A stretch of 64,000 nucleotides of DNA from Mesobacillus jeotgali (GCF_900166585.1 NZ_FVZC01000009.1:930001-994000), one strand, 5' to 3'. Positions 50,044 through 59,047 are shown, counted from the stretch's first letter. The notes: a model not told the origin generated them from the sequence alone. Made by a program: numbers and translations.

Positions 50044-50811
50044 TTAAATAGAGCTGCCAATTTTGGCAACAGTGATGCCAGCTTCCTGCAGGGCTGCCGT
50101 AATATGCTTCGCAAAATCAAGTGCACTTTCACCATCTCCATGAATGCAGACAGTATCTGCCTTTATCGAGACATCGGTTCCCTGCAGGGAAGTGACTTTG
50201 CCTTCCTTGACCATCCGGATCACCTGGTTTACGGCCTCACCATGGTCTTTAATCAGTGCGTCAGTTTGCAGTCTCGAGGTTAAGGAGCCATCTTCCTGGT
50301 AAGTACGGTCTGAAAAAACTTCACTTGCCGTTCGGAGACCCAGTTTTTCTCCAGCCTTCACTAGCTCGCTTCCGGCCAGACCGAAAAAGATCATCTCTGC
50401 ATCCACTTTATATACAGCTTCTGCAATAGCTTCTGCCAGCCCGGCATTTTTTGCTGCCATGTTAAATAGAGCTCCATGCGGTTTAACATGCTGGATTTTT
50501 CCGCCTTCTGCTTTGACAAAGCCAGATAGCGCGCCAATTTGGTAGACAACAAGGTCATACGCTTCCTGAGGAGATAAGTTGATTTCTCTTCTTCCAAAGC
50601 CAACTAAATCTTGAAGACCGGGATGGACGCCAATGCCAACATTCTTCTCAAGCGCCAATTTTACCGTTTTCCTCATTGTGGCTGGATCACCGGCGTGAAA
50701 TCCGCAAGCGATATTGGCGGAGGTCACGTAATCGAGAATTTCGGCATCCCTTCCAAGGGTGTAGGCTCCGAAACTTTCCCCCATGTCACAGTTAATATCA
50801 ACTTTTGACAT
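50044..50811 (-). CDS. pxpA: 5-oxoprolinase subunit PxpA (YcsF/LamB)
   Basis: 255-aa LamB/YcsF protein, one of three subunits that hydrolyse 5-oxoproline to glutamate with [20 protein letters not shown] at the N-terminus and [19 protein letters not shown] are defining; [27 protein letters not shown] and [13 protein letters not shown] follow. ATG at 50811 is 8 nt after AGGAGG. It lies 12 bp after pxpC, third gene of the operon. Confidence 0.95.
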   Translation of the reverse strand: MSKVDINCDMGESFGAYTLGRDAEILDYVTSANIACGFHAGDPATMRKTVKLALEKNVGIGVHPGLQDLVGFGRREINLSPQEAYDLVVYQIGALSGFVKAEGGKIQHVKPHGALFNMAAKNAGLAEAIAEAVYKVDAEMIFFGLAGSELVKAGEKLGLRTASEVFSDRTYQEDGSLTSRLQTDALIKDHGEAVNQVIRMVKEGKVTSLQGTDVSIKADTVCIHGDGESALDFAKHITAALQEAGITVAKIGSSI

Positions 50812-50823
50812 AACCAATTCCTC

Positions 50824-51825
50824 CTATCTAAATTTTAATAAGATCCCCTGTTTAAGCTTATTTATATTTTCCTCTCTTTCGAGGTAGAGAGCCTGGGCAT
50901 CCTCATGGCTTATTTCCTTAAAGCGGATATGGTCCCCTGGTTTTGCCTGGACGATAAGAGGCAAGTCAACAGTGGCAATCTGTCCGATTTTTGGGTAGCC
51001 TCCGGTCGTTTGCCTGTCTGCCAGCAGGATGATTGGAATTCCTTCAGAAGGAACTTGAATAGTTCCAAAGCTTACCGCTTCTGAAATCATTTCCTCCGGT
51101 TTTTCCAGGCCTAAAAAAGGACCTTTTAGGCGATAACCCATCCTGTCTGATTGAGGGGTAACCAAAAATTCTTCTTCAAATAATTTAGTCTTGCTTTCCT
51201 CTGAAAATAAATCAAACTGCCTGCCTCGAATGACGCGAATAGATGGGTCACGCCTGTGCAATGGAATCAAGTCCGATGAAACTGACCAATCCATCTCAAT
51301 AAAAGGCTCAGATCCAGCTTGTCCGGAAAGGAAATCCAGTTTAAGCTGTGAAAACTCTCCATGGGGGTTGAATGGAATTGAATCACCTGGTTTAAGTGCC
51401 CGTCCATGGAATCCCCCAATATTAGCCCTTAAATAGGTGGACTTACTCTCCATTACTTCTTGGATGTCAAATCCTCCTGCAACTGCCAGGTAGGACCTGG
51501 TACCAGCTACTGCTTGTCCAAAGCTTAATTGACCGCCCTTTTTTATGTAAATCGGCCGCCACATCTTTATGGGAATCCCATCAATGGCTGGCGACAAATT
51601 ACCCCCGCAAATCGCGATCAGAGCGTCTTTCTCAAGCTGAATAACAGGTCCCAACAAGGTAATTTCAAGAGTTGCCTCATTATCCTCATTGCCGACGAGA
51701 ATATTCGATAGCCGATGCGCGAGCTGATCCATCACACCGCTGGCAATGACACCATATTTTTGGTACCCGAATCTTCCTAAATCTTGGACACTGGTGAGAA
51801 GACCCGGTTTTATGACTCTTAACAT
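50824..51825 (-). CDS. pxpC: 5-oxoprolinase subunit PxpC (KipA, biotin-dependent carboxylase-like)
   Basis: 333-aa AHS2-domain subunit. IKPGLLTSVQDLGRFGYQKY opens the family, followed by LAVAGGFDIQEVM and the closing VSFGTIQVPSEGIPIILLAD with TTGGYPKIGQIA. With PxpB it forms the catalytic pair that phosphorylates and opens the oxoproline ring. Called KipA in B. subtilis, where it counters KipI inhibition of sporulation kinase KinA. Its ATG overlaps the pxpB stop by one base. Confidence 0.94.
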   Translation of the reverse strand: MLRVIKPGLLTSVQDLGRFGYQKYGVIASGVMDQLAHRLSNILVGNEDNEATLEITLLGPVIQLEKDALIAICGGNLSPAIDGIPIKMWRPIYIKKGGQLSFGQAVAGTRSYLAVAGGFDIQEVMESKSTYLRANIGGFHGRALKPGDSIPFNPHGEFSQLKLDFLSGQAGSEPFIEMDWSVSSDLIPLHRRDPSIRVIRGRQFDLFSEESKTKLFEEEFLVTPQSDRMGYRLKGPFLGLEKPEEMISEAVSFGTIQVPSEGIPIILLADRQTTGGYPKIGQIATVDLPLIVQAKPGDHIRFKEISHEDAQALYLEREENINKLKQGILLKFR

Positions 51826-52535
51826 TACTTATCTCCTCCGAGCTCCAGGTATTCTTCATAGCTGATCGGTTTAAAGCGGATACGATCTCCGGGGCGAAGG
51901 AGAGTTGGAGGGTCCTCCTCAGGGCGGAACAGCTCGAGAGGGGTCCGTCCGATTAACTGCCAGCCGCCCGGTGTTTCAATTGGATATACGCCTGTTTGTT
52001 TTCCGGCAATTCCTACTGATCTTGGAGGGATTTTTAACCGAGGTGTTTCTTTCCTCGGTGTGGCAATCTTTTCAGACATGCCGCCTATATACGGGAATCC
52101 CGGCGCAAAACCAATCATATATACAATATATTCTCCATTAGAATGGAGGTGGATGACCTCTTCCGCAGCTAAATTATTATGCCGTGCAACAAACTCTATA
52201 TCAGGTCCTAATTCACCACCATAACAAACTGGAATTTCAACAACCCTTTGTGTGGTATCAGTTGCAATGGCAATACGAGTTAATGAGGACTGGAGCCATG
52301 AACGAACATAATAGTAAGGAAGTTCATCTTTATTAGAATCCCTCATTACCTTCAGAGGATCGTAAAATAATGTAACAGTAGTAAAAGCGGGAATGTATTC
52401 AATCATCCAATCTTTTGCATATTTATCCAAAAGGGACACGACAAACTGAACCTTATGCTGAGTTTCTATATTTATGTCCTTACCCAGTTCAACAATAATG
52501 GCATTATCTCCTAATGGATGGAAACTACATTCCAA
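51825..52535 (-). CDS. pxpB: 5-oxoprolinase subunit PxpB (KipI)
   Basis: 236-aa AHS1-domain subunit. FHPLGDNAIIVELGKDI at the start, YIVYMIGFAPGFPYIGGMSE and LKIPPRSVGIAGKQTGVYPI are diagnostic. First gene of pxpB-pxpC-pxpA-ycsG-ycsI. I place the start at TTG 52535, 6-7 nt after AAGGAGGTGA; the longer frame to 52601 would encode that ribosome binding site. B. subtilis KipI also inhibits the kinase KinA. The kipR regulator usually found in this operon is not present in the window. Confidence 0.93.
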   Translation of the reverse strand: MECSFHPLGDNAIIVELGKDINIETQHKVQFVVSLLDKYAKDWMIEYIPAFTTVTLFYDPLKVMRDSNKDELPYYYVRSWLQSSLTRIAIATDTTQRVVEIPVCYGGELGPDIEFVARHNNLAAEEVIHLHSNGEYIVYMIGFAPGFPYIGGMSEKIATPRKETPRLKIPPRSVGIAGKQTGVYPIETPGGWQLIGRTPLELFRPEEDPPTLLRPGDRIRFKPISYEEYLELGGDK

Positions 52536-52601
52536 TTGGCTCACCTCCTTTTTTGGCTGAAAATATTTTTTTAAGTATACCTTAAAATTTAAATATTTCA
52601 A

Positions 52602-52982
52602 AATTAAAATTTATGCATGAATATGAATATATTACTAGTTTAGATATTTAGTAGGAATGCCCAAATAGGGCAATGGGATGGTTTTTATAGCTGTTACTTA
52701 AAGTGAAAAATAGGATGGGATTAAACCTGATGAATGACCAATGCATGATTAGTGGACTTTCACATAATTTCAAAACTTATAGGCAACTGTTGTGAAGACA
52801 GTAAGTATTCCTTACATTCATAATGGTTTAGACTGAGGGTTAATAATATCCCGGTTGATGCAGGTGACATTTGTAAAAAGCAATTAATGCACCTGCTCAA
52901 AAAACAATGGCTATTCATTTTTACATAGTAAAGTTGTATAATCACATTATTGTTTTGAATATTTATAAATAGATATAAATAG
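52602..52982. other. intergenic region between divergent pxp operon and amidohydrolase
   Basis: No ORF or stable hairpin seen; AT-rich, must contain both promoters. A TATAAT-like stretch near 52937 precedes the amidohydrolase. Confidence 0.4.
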
Positions 52983-53003
52983 ATGAATAGGGGGGCTTTT
53001 GGT

Positions 53004-54158
53004 ATGAAAGATATACAGGATCAAATAATTAAACAGGCTGTGGAGGACCGTCGTTATCTCCATCAGCATCCAGAGCTGTCTGGCCGGGAATATGAAACAA
53101 GTAAATATATAAGGGAGAGACTTGAGTCTCTTGGAATTGAAGTATTGGATTTCCAGTCCCCGAGTGTCGTAGGTTATGTGAAAGGAATGGTTGGGGAAAA
53201 GACGCTAGCGCTGAGGGCGGATATTGACGCTTTGCCGATGCAGGAGGAGGGAGACAAACCGTATCTTTCGAAAAATCCCGGCGTCGCCCATACATGCGGC
53301 CATGATGGCCATACGGCTGTGCTGCTGGCAGTGGCGGAATGGATTGTTAATAACAGGGAGGAAGTAGACCATAATATCCTCCTTATTTTCCAATCATCAG
53401 AGGAAATTACGCCAAGTGGAGCGGAGTTTCTAGTCAATCAGGGGGTTCTTGAGGGAGTGGATGCGATTTTTGGACTCCATTTATGGCAGGGTATGAAAAC
53501 CGGATTGCTGGGCCTTGCACATGGACCGCAAATGGCTTCTTGCGATGATTTTGAAATAACGATTGAAGGCTATGGAGGGCATGGTGCATCACCGCACGAA
53601 ACGGTAGACCCGATTTATGTCGCTTCCCATGTCATGCAGGCACTTCACGGCATTGTAAGCAGAATGCTGAATCCGATTACACCGGGTGTCATTACCATCG
53701 GTAAAATAGAAGCAGGTTCTACCTATAATATAATTCCAGGTTCGGCATCGCTTCATGGAACAGTACGAGGGTTAACCCTCGATGCGGTCCAGACGATGCG
53801 TTCCCAAATTGAAAAACTAACTGAAGGAATATGTTCGGCATTTGGTGCAAAAGGAAAAGTTGATTTCATTTTGGGAACCCCTCCATTAGTAAATGACGTA
53901 AAACAAAGCGGATTTGTCGAACAAGTAATCAAATCGTCTTTTGGCCAGGACCAATTCCAGTTAGTCCAGCCGGGTATGGGAGCCGAGGACTTCTCGCACT
54001 ATTTGCTGCACAAACCGGGAGCATTCATTTTCGTCGGCATGGGAGGGGAAAAAAGCGCCTACCCACATCATCACCCAAAGTTTGATATAGATGAAGATGC
54101 CTTGCCGATAGCGATTAAGTTGTTCATTGAAATCATGAAAGCTTATGATAAAAAATAG
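53004..54158 (+). CDS. M20-family amidohydrolase (aminoacylase/hippurate hydrolase-like)
   Basis: 384-aa metal-dependent hydrolase that removes acyl groups from amino acids or dipeptides. LHQHPELSGREYETS, LRADIDALPMQEE, HTCGHDGHTAVLLA (metal Cys/His/Asp set), QSSEEITPSGAE and HPKFDIDEDAL are in family order; GYGGHGASPHETVDP marks the dimerisation domain. ATG at 53004 is chosen over 52983 because AGGGGGG falls between them. Divergent from the 5-oxoprolinase operon, so it may feed pyroglutamyl- or acyl-amino acids into that pathway (inference). Confidence 0.92.
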   Translation: MKDIQDQIIKQAVEDRRYLHQHPELSGREYETSKYIRERLESLGIEVLDFQSPSVVGYVKGMVGEKTLALRADIDALPMQEEGDKPYLSKNPGVAHTCGHDGHTAVLLAVAEWIVNNREEVDHNILLIFQSSEEITPSGAEFLVNQGVLEGVDAIFGLHLWQGMKTGLLGLAHGPQMASCDDFEITIEGYGGHGASPHETVDPIYVASHVMQALHGIVSRMLNPITPGVITIGKIEAGSTYNIIPGSASLHGTVRGLTLDAVQTMRSQIEKLTEGICSAFGAKGKVDFILGTPPLVNDVKQSGFVEQVIKSSFGQDQFQLVQPGMGAEDFSHYLLHKPGAFIFVGMGGEKSAYPHHHPKFDIDEDALPIAIKLFIEIMKAYDKK

Positions 54159-54471
54159 CAGGTTAATTACTTAAGCTTATTGGATAGTTTTGTTTCACAA
54201 AGAATTAAAGCACCTTATCGATTCAATGTAATTTTGGAATTCCGAGACATGGAACTGCCGAAGATTGCACATGGGAATGTTAGTTGTGGTTCACTTCAGT
54301 TTACATACTGAGGTTGTGATGATTTCTTCAGCAAAGAATGTGGTTGCTGTCAGGTGGGTTTAACGAGGTGACTTTGAACTTTTATGCTACAATCATTATA
54401 GAATAAGAACTTACCCGTTAGTTCCATAACATTATATATCCCATGATGTTCCTAAAAGGAGATAGGCAGAT
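54159..54471. other. intergenic region without a recognisable gene
   Basis: No supported ORF or RNA. AAAAGGAGATAG at its end is the ribosome binding site of the next gene. Confidence 0.4.
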
Positions 54472-55032
54472 TTGGAGAAGAAAATTCAACAACTTACACT
54501 AGATGTAAATGAAACCCAAGAGGGACATATATTCTATTATTCCCATGAGTTGGATTGTTACGTGAGAAATGCTGTTACATATATTATTTCCGGTATCGAG
54601 CAGGAAGAACATGTCTTGTTGGTAGAAAATGACCGAATTTATCCATTGATAGAAGGGCATCTTAATAAGCTTTTAACCAGGGAGCAATTATCCAGGCTGC
54701 ATTTTATCAATAACTATGACTTTTATTGGCGAAACGGTAATTTTCATCCTCCGACTATTTTATCTTTCTATTTTTCCGATATAGTAGGTTCATACCTGGA
54801 AGATAATCTTTCTATCCGAACCTGGGCTCATATAGAGTGGGGTAACCAAGAAGATATTTTTGAGGATCTAGAAGAGTTTGAAAACCAGGTAAATCATTTG
54901 ATGCAAGATGTAAAGGTAATAGCTGTTTGTGCTTATGATGCTAATCGGGTATCAGATACGTTTAAAAAGAGATTAATGAAATCACATGGATATTTCATGA
55001 CAGACGAGGATATTATTTATTTAAATGAATGA
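54472..55032 (+). CDS. MEDS-domain sensor protein
   Basis: 186-aa single-domain protein of the MEDS (methanogen/methylotroph, DcmR sensory) type, a RecA-like fold fused in other bacteria to regulators or STAS proteins. GHIFYYSHELDCYVRNAVTY, EQEEHVLLVENDRIYPLIEG and HFINNYDFYWRNGNFHPPTI are characteristic; the end VIAVCAYDANRVSD matches the usual closing strand. The ligand is unknown. It starts with TTG at 54472 after AAAAGGAGATAGGCAGA. Stands 550 bp before an RsbR-type gene, so it may belong to the same stress-sensing theme. Confidence 0.78.
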   Translation: MEKKIQQLTLDVNETQEGHIFYYSHELDCYVRNAVTYIISGIEQEEHVLLVENDRIYPLIEGHLNKLLTREQLSRLHFINNYDFYWRNGNFHPPTILSFYFSDIVGSYLEDNLSIRTWAHIEWGNQEDIFEDLEEFENQVNHLMQDVKVIAVCAYDANRVSDTFKKRLMKSHGYFMTDEDIIYLNE

Positions 55033-55062
55033 ATCAATTTTAATAGATTGTTTGAGGGATAT

Positions 55063-55092
55063 GGCACTGTCAAAAAAACAGTGTCTTTTTTT
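55063..55092 (+). terminator. terminator of the MEDS gene
   Basis: GGCACTGT pairs with ACAGTGTC around an A-rich loop, followed by TTTTTTTC. Confidence 0.75.
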
Positions 55093-55584
55093 CATTTTTA
55101 AAGCACAATGAGCACCTTTTCTGTTTATTCTCACCTTGCCAATTAATTGGTACAAATAGAATGTTCGTAATCAGTAAAAAGAATGCTAAAAGTTGATTCA
55201 TCTAGTCCGCGACAGCTTGTTGTTCCGTACCAGCTGCGAAACATGTTTGGCAATTTTGATTTTAGAGAATTATAGTAGCTAACAAGAAATATAGGAGATT
55301 CTGATTTGTCACTAAATGTCTAGAAAATGAGAATGGAAAAATTATTCGGTTCATTGCCTGACAAATTAGACACCTGATATTTTTTCAAGTAAAATCAAGC
55401 TGGTTGGATTTTCTTAAATTTGGTATCTATGTTCAAAATGGAAACAGTGTATACGACTGTTTTCAATTTCCAGGCTAATATAGGTACATTTAACATAGTA
55501 AGGTAAACAGTTTATGGCATGTCAATAATAGGAATGCTGATAAATTCTTAATGGGAATTCATCTATGACCGAAAGGAGTTAGCT
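55093..55584 (+). other. intergenic region with a possible gene remnant
   Basis: A short frame at 55183-55275 encodes MLKVDSSSPRQLVVPYQLRN and ends in FGNFDFREL; it looks protein-like but is only 30 aa and lacks a good ribosome binding site, so it is probably a fragment. The rest shows nothing. Confidence 0.25.
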
Positions 55585-56427
55585 ATGATAGAAAATTTGA
55601 ATGAAAAATTATATCTAGCAATGATTGAGAATAAATCAGCCCTAGCTGATCAATGGTTAAAGATGAGAAAGAAGAGACCTAACTCTATTTATTCTGCCGA
55701 TGCTGATCAAAAAACCGAAAAACTTTTGAGGGAGCAGAATGCTTTAACGACCAAAACCATTGCTAGCTCGTTATTGGATGATAAGAAAGAATATCATGAG
55801 AACCTGGAGCAATGGGCAGCCATTGTAGCTAAGAGCCGGGCAGATATGGGTACACCAATTTATGAAGTGCTTGAAGCTGTCCATCAATTCAGAACAGTTA
55901 TCATGGATTTTCTGGAAAGGTATGTCGGGGCGCAGGGAAATTCCATTACCAAGCAGCATCTACTAACTTGGAATTATTCCATTCATTCTGCTTTTGATTT
56001 TATGATCCAGGAATTTTCAAAAGTGTACTATCAAATCACCAGGGACCGTATGAAAGCACAGCATGAATTAATTTCTGAACTAGGTGCGCCGGTTATCCCG
56101 TTAGGAGATACAATTGCTGTTCTTCCGCTGATAGGGGATATTGATACGGATCGTGCAAAAAGGATAATGGAAACTGTGCCGGCCAAATGTATAGAGGAGA
56201 AAGTGGATAAGCTGTGCATTGATCTTTCCGGAGTCCCGGTTGTAGATACCATGGTTGCACATCAAATTTATTCGATCATTCAGGTATTGTCCCTTCTTGG
56301 CATCAATACGTTTCTTTCTGGCATCAAGCCTGAAGTGGCGATGACATCTGTCCACCTTGGTATTGATTTTAAAGGCATAAATACCTTTAATACCTTGCAG
56401 CAAGCTTTGCAAAAAATGGGGCGGTAA
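55585..56427 (+). CDS. RsbR-type stressosome protein, third paralogue
   Basis: 280 aa: N-terminal helical globin-like sensor (about 1-150, with KSRADMGTPIYEVLEAVHQF) and C-terminal STAS domain (about 165-278). Its phosphosite pattern is the reverse of the two other paralogues: the Thr171-equivalent is Ala (ELGAPVIPL) while the Thr205-equivalent Thr is kept (VVDTMVA). ATG at 55585 follows AAAGGAGTTAGCT. Single gene. Mixed complexes with other RsbR proteins are likely, since these co-assemble in B. subtilis. Confidence 0.85.
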   Translation: MIENLNEKLYLAMIENKSALADQWLKMRKKRPNSIYSADADQKTEKLLREQNALTTKTIASSLLDDKKEYHENLEQWAAIVAKSRADMGTPIYEVLEAVHQFRTVIMDFLERYVGAQGNSITKQHLLTWNYSIHSAFDFMIQEFSKVYYQITRDRMKAQHELISELGAPVIPLGDTIAVLPLIGDIDTDRAKRIMETVPAKCIEEKVDKLCIDLSGVPVVDTMVAHQIYSIIQVLSLLGINTFLSGIKPEVAMTSVHLGIDFKGINTFNTLQQALQKMGR

Positions 56428-56802
56428 ATTAGTTCCAGGCATTCTAATGTCAGAGAGTGAAAAATTCTGTCATCCAGGTTTGATATAGCCAAAACACAGT
56501 GGACGAAATCTTGAATGATTATCGTCCTTTTCTTTTGAGATTTTGTTTAAGGTGAGGAATTAGACTGATTTTATAGACTATTGCACTTTAGTTAAAATAT
56601 GTAAAGAAACACCTCTAACTTATATTGCATCATCCACATGTGTTGGGTCTGTTTCGCAGAGTAAGGTCAGCTGGATACATTTTGATTTTTTTTCGAATAA
56701 TGGATTATACAATTTCATAAAAAAGTTAATGAGATCAAACAACAATCAAGTACGAACTGGATTTAATGCAGCCACATTATAAAAAAGCAGGGAGGAATTG
56801 CG
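56428..56802. other. intergenic region without a recognisable gene
   Basis: No supported ORF, repeat or strong hairpin; AT-rich toward the DinB gene, whose site GCAGGGAGGAATTGCG ends the region. Confidence 0.4.
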
Positions 56803-57300
56803 ATGAATTTAAACCAATTAGTACTCCATGATTTTTTGAATACCCATAATCGGGAGGATTGGTATCCGCCTTTAACGGACGCACTGGACAGAGTTACTTA
56901 TTCTGAGGCGGTATGGAAGCCCAGTGAAGGAAAAGTAAATTGCATAGTGGAAATCGTCAGTCATCTTCTATATTTTCAAGAACGCCTTTTGAGACGGCTG
57001 ACAAACAGCATTGAGCAATTTCAGGAAGCTTCAGAGAATGATGAGACATTTCTCAAAGGAAATGAATGGAGTCAAGAAGATTGGGATAGCCTTCTAAAAA
57101 AGGTTTATAAAACAAACGAGGAACTCCAATTACTAATCGAAAGCATGACAGAAGAAGGGATGCAAAATACATTCAAACAGATTACCGCAGCAGAAATGAT
57201 TTCAGGAGTTACGCGTCATACTGCCCATCATATTGGACAAATCGTGATGCTGAGAAAAATGCAGGGAAGCTGGCCACTTACGAGGAAGTTCGTTTTTTGA
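56803..57300 (+). CDS. DinB-family protein, second copy
   Basis: 165-aa DinB/YfiT-like four-helix protein. The metal histidines lie in IVEIVSHLLYFQERL and GVTRHTAHHIGQIVMLRKM. The N-terminal TDALDRVTYSEAVWKPSEGK is typical for the Bacillus subgroup. Not close in sequence to the 25534 copy. Putative metal-dependent transferase with unknown substrate. ATG at 56803 follows GGGAGGAATTGCG. Single gene. Confidence 0.85.
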   Translation: MNLNQLVLHDFLNTHNREDWYPPLTDALDRVTYSEAVWKPSEGKVNCIVEIVSHLLYFQERLLRRLTNSIEQFQEASENDETFLKGNEWSQEDWDSLLKKVYKTNEELQLLIESMTEEGMQNTFKQITAAEMISGVTRHTAHHIGQIVMLRKMQGSWPLTRKFVF

Positions 57301-57378
57301 ATGGATGATTCATATGCTACATGTTATGTCTTGTAAGCCCCAAAAACTTAATATTTATCTGCTAGTGAATATAAAAGA

Positions 57379-57418
57379 CCAAAGGAAACCGCTAAAAAAC
57401 GGAATCCTTTGGTTTTTT
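57379..57418 (+). terminator. terminator of the second DinB gene
   Basis: CCAAAGGAAACCG pairs with CGGAATCCTTTGG around CTAAAAAA, followed by TTTTTTC. Nothing gene-like is seen in 57419-57600. Confidence 0.75.
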
Positions 57419-57606
57419 CTTATCAAACATTCAGGATTTCAGTGATTTTTTCAAGAGCATTTTCTGACAACCTCACTTCGGACAAAATCAGGAATGAGAA
57501 TGAGGGAATTATCAGAAGCAGGACAACTTTCACGTCCAAATCAAGGAGCAAATCCAAGAAGGTATTTATCCTATTAATACCTTAATAAATCCCTCTAAAT
57601 AATATG

Positions 57607-57631
57607 CGAACATACATTCCTGTGGTATAAT
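57607..57631 (+). promoter_or_regulatory. extended -10 promoter with overlapping LexA-like box
   Basis: TGGTATAAT (57623-57631) is an extended -10 box. CGAACATACATTCC (57607-57620) matches the Bacillus LexA (DinR) consensus CGAACRNRYGTTYC at 13 of 14 positions and lies in the spacer, where repressor binding would block transcription. It precedes the holin-like toxin gene by about 70 bp. Confidence 0.6.
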
Positions 57632-57701
57632 TATCTTTGTACAGCAAATGCGGGGTGGGCAGCGGTCAATCCTCACTTTCTTAGGAAAGGGGGTGCCGCT
57701 G

Positions 57702-57797
57702 ATGGTTACGTATGAAGCAATGAACATGATGATCAGTTTTGCAACTTTAGTTATTGCCGTAGTCGCATTAGGTATTTCTGCAAACAAAAAGAAATGA
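57702..57797 (+). CDS. putative holin-like type I toxin
   Basis: 31-aa membrane peptide, MVTYEAMNMMISFATLVIAV followed by VALGISANKKK: one hydrophobic helix and a Lys tail. This matches the small putative holin-like toxin family of Bacillales and lactobacilli, related in style to TxpA/BsrG/Fst type I toxins that damage the membrane and are silenced by an antisense RNA. ATG at 57702 follows AAAGGGGGTGCCGCTG, a strong site. The upstream promoter carries a LexA-like box, and a decayed copy of its 3' region lies 243 bp downstream. Too short for most gene finders. Confidence 0.8.
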   Translation: MVTYEAMNMMISFATLVIAVVALGISANKKK

Positions 57798-57881
57798 CCT
57801 ACCCTGCACCACCAGATGTTTGAGTAGATCATTTCTTATTCAACCTATGGCCGCTGCACTTCAAGCAGCTTGCTTACACCC

Positions 57882-57914
57882 GAGTTTCCGGTTGCCCCCG
57901 GAAGCTCTTTTTTA
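57882..57914 (+). terminator. terminator of the toxin mRNA
   Basis: GAGTTTCCGG pairs with CCGGAAGCTC (one wobble), followed by TTTTTT. Its duplicate lies near 58125-58157. Confidence 0.7.
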
Positions 57915-57935
57915 ATATATGGACTATATAGTTAT

Positions 57936-57964
57936 ATTATAAACATTTTTAAAGCCAAAAGTAA
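57936..57964 (-). promoter_or_regulatory. candidate antitoxin RNA promoter, convergent to the toxin gene
   Basis: On the minus strand TTACTT (57964-57959), 17 bp, TATAAT (57941-57936). Transcription would enter the 3' end of the toxin mRNA, the arrangement known for TxpA/RatA and BsrG/SR4. The RNA itself is inferred and its end is not located. Confidence 0.4.
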
Positions 57965-58019
57965 ATATTATCGTCCGAATTCCATTTTAAGATGTGGCGT
58001 AAATTACGCATTCTAGCTT

Positions 58020-58165
58020 CTGGAAACAAATGGAAAATGACACGGACTGCATTCCACAATGTTTGAGCAGATCATTTCTTATTCTCACTAGTGGCCGGTG
58101 TTCGTCAAGCAGCTTGCTTTATATTGAATTTCCGGTTGCAGCCGGAAGCTTTTTTTATATATGAC
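58020..58165 (+). pseudogene. decayed duplicate of the toxin 3' end and terminator
   Basis: CTGGAAACAAATGGAAAATG aligns with the last toxin codons, and TGTTTGAGCAGATCATTTCT, AAGCAGCTTGCTT, TTTCCGGTTG and CCGGAAGC align in order with 57817-57914 at an offset of 243 bp. The upstream toxin ORF is missing. Only the 3' part and terminator are duplicated. Confidence 0.75.
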
Positions 58166-58314
58166 CTATTTATAATTTTTGAAAGCGAAAAGTTATTTAC
58201 ACGAATGAACCTTTTCACCATTTAATCCGGCAAGGAAGAAGGAGAAATGCTGATATCCACCTATAACCTAGCATATAAATGAGTACACTATTCTCCGAAT
58301 TGCAGGTGAATGAA

Positions 58315-58839
58315 ATGAAACTTCAAAAAAGTTTTCAGAATTTGTCAAAACGGAATATGGATTTCGAAGAGGTATTCCAGCATATCCTGTCGTTCATTAA
58401 AGTTCAGCCAAGTGCAAACCACAGATTGATCATTGGCACGGATTCTCAAGTACATGGTTCGTACACTCGTTTCATCACAGGAGTTGTAATACAAAGGGAA
58501 GGCAAAGGTGTATGGGCTTGCTACCGTTCCATTGATATAGCAAGAAAAATTGAAGCCTTACAGGAGAAAATTTCGTTGGAAACAAACTTCACGCAAGAAG
58601 TTGCCTGCATGTTCACTCCTCAAAAACAAAAACAAATAATCGACCTGTTGATTCCATTTCTCGAAAAAGGTGCAAGTTTCAAAATGGTAGGGCATTTGGA
58701 TTTGGGACTTGGGGCAAAAAACAAGACCAGAATATATGTGGATGAAATGATTAAGCGTATCGAATCAGTCGGGCTCGAAGCACAAATCAAGCCAGATTCA
58801 TTTGTGGCCTCCAGTTATGCAAACAGGTATACAAAATAG
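58315..58839 (+). CDS. ykuK: YkuK, ribonuclease H-like family protein
   Basis: About 174-aa protein with an RNase H-like fold (DUF458/YkuK family). RLIIGTDSQVHGSYTRFITG begins the fold with an acidic strand residue, and the closing IKPDSFVASSYANRYTK is almost the same as in B. subtilis YkuK. Biochemical function unproven. ATG at 58315 follows AGGTGAATGAA and matches the B. subtilis start; a longer frame from ATG 58279 has no ribosome binding site. Confidence 0.88.
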   Translation: MKLQKSFQNLSKRNMDFEEVFQHILSFIKVQPSANHRLIIGTDSQVHGSYTRFITGVVIQREGKGVWACYRSIDIARKIEALQEKISLETNFTQEVACMFTPQKQKQIIDLLIPFLEKGASFKMVGHLDLGLGAKNKTRIYVDEMIKRIESVGLEAQIKPDSFVASSYANRYTK

Positions 58840-59047
58840 GGTCGATTACTTTGTTATTTTGAATTAGCCCTTCTCAAATAATGAGATGGGTCTTCTTTTA
58901 TATTTACTTAATTTATTAGTTCACACTTCGAACAAAGTATCTACTGAAATAAAGTCAATCTTGGAATATACTATTATCAATAGGTTAATAACGTTAACCG
59001 AGATTTATAGAATGAACAATGGGATATTATTATAGGAGAGTTCTAAA

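Noticed and set aside
57566..57832. 88-aa minus-strand ORF over the toxin locus
   Set aside because: Antisense to the toxin and its leader, with no ribosome binding site. The strand may carry an antitoxin RNA instead.
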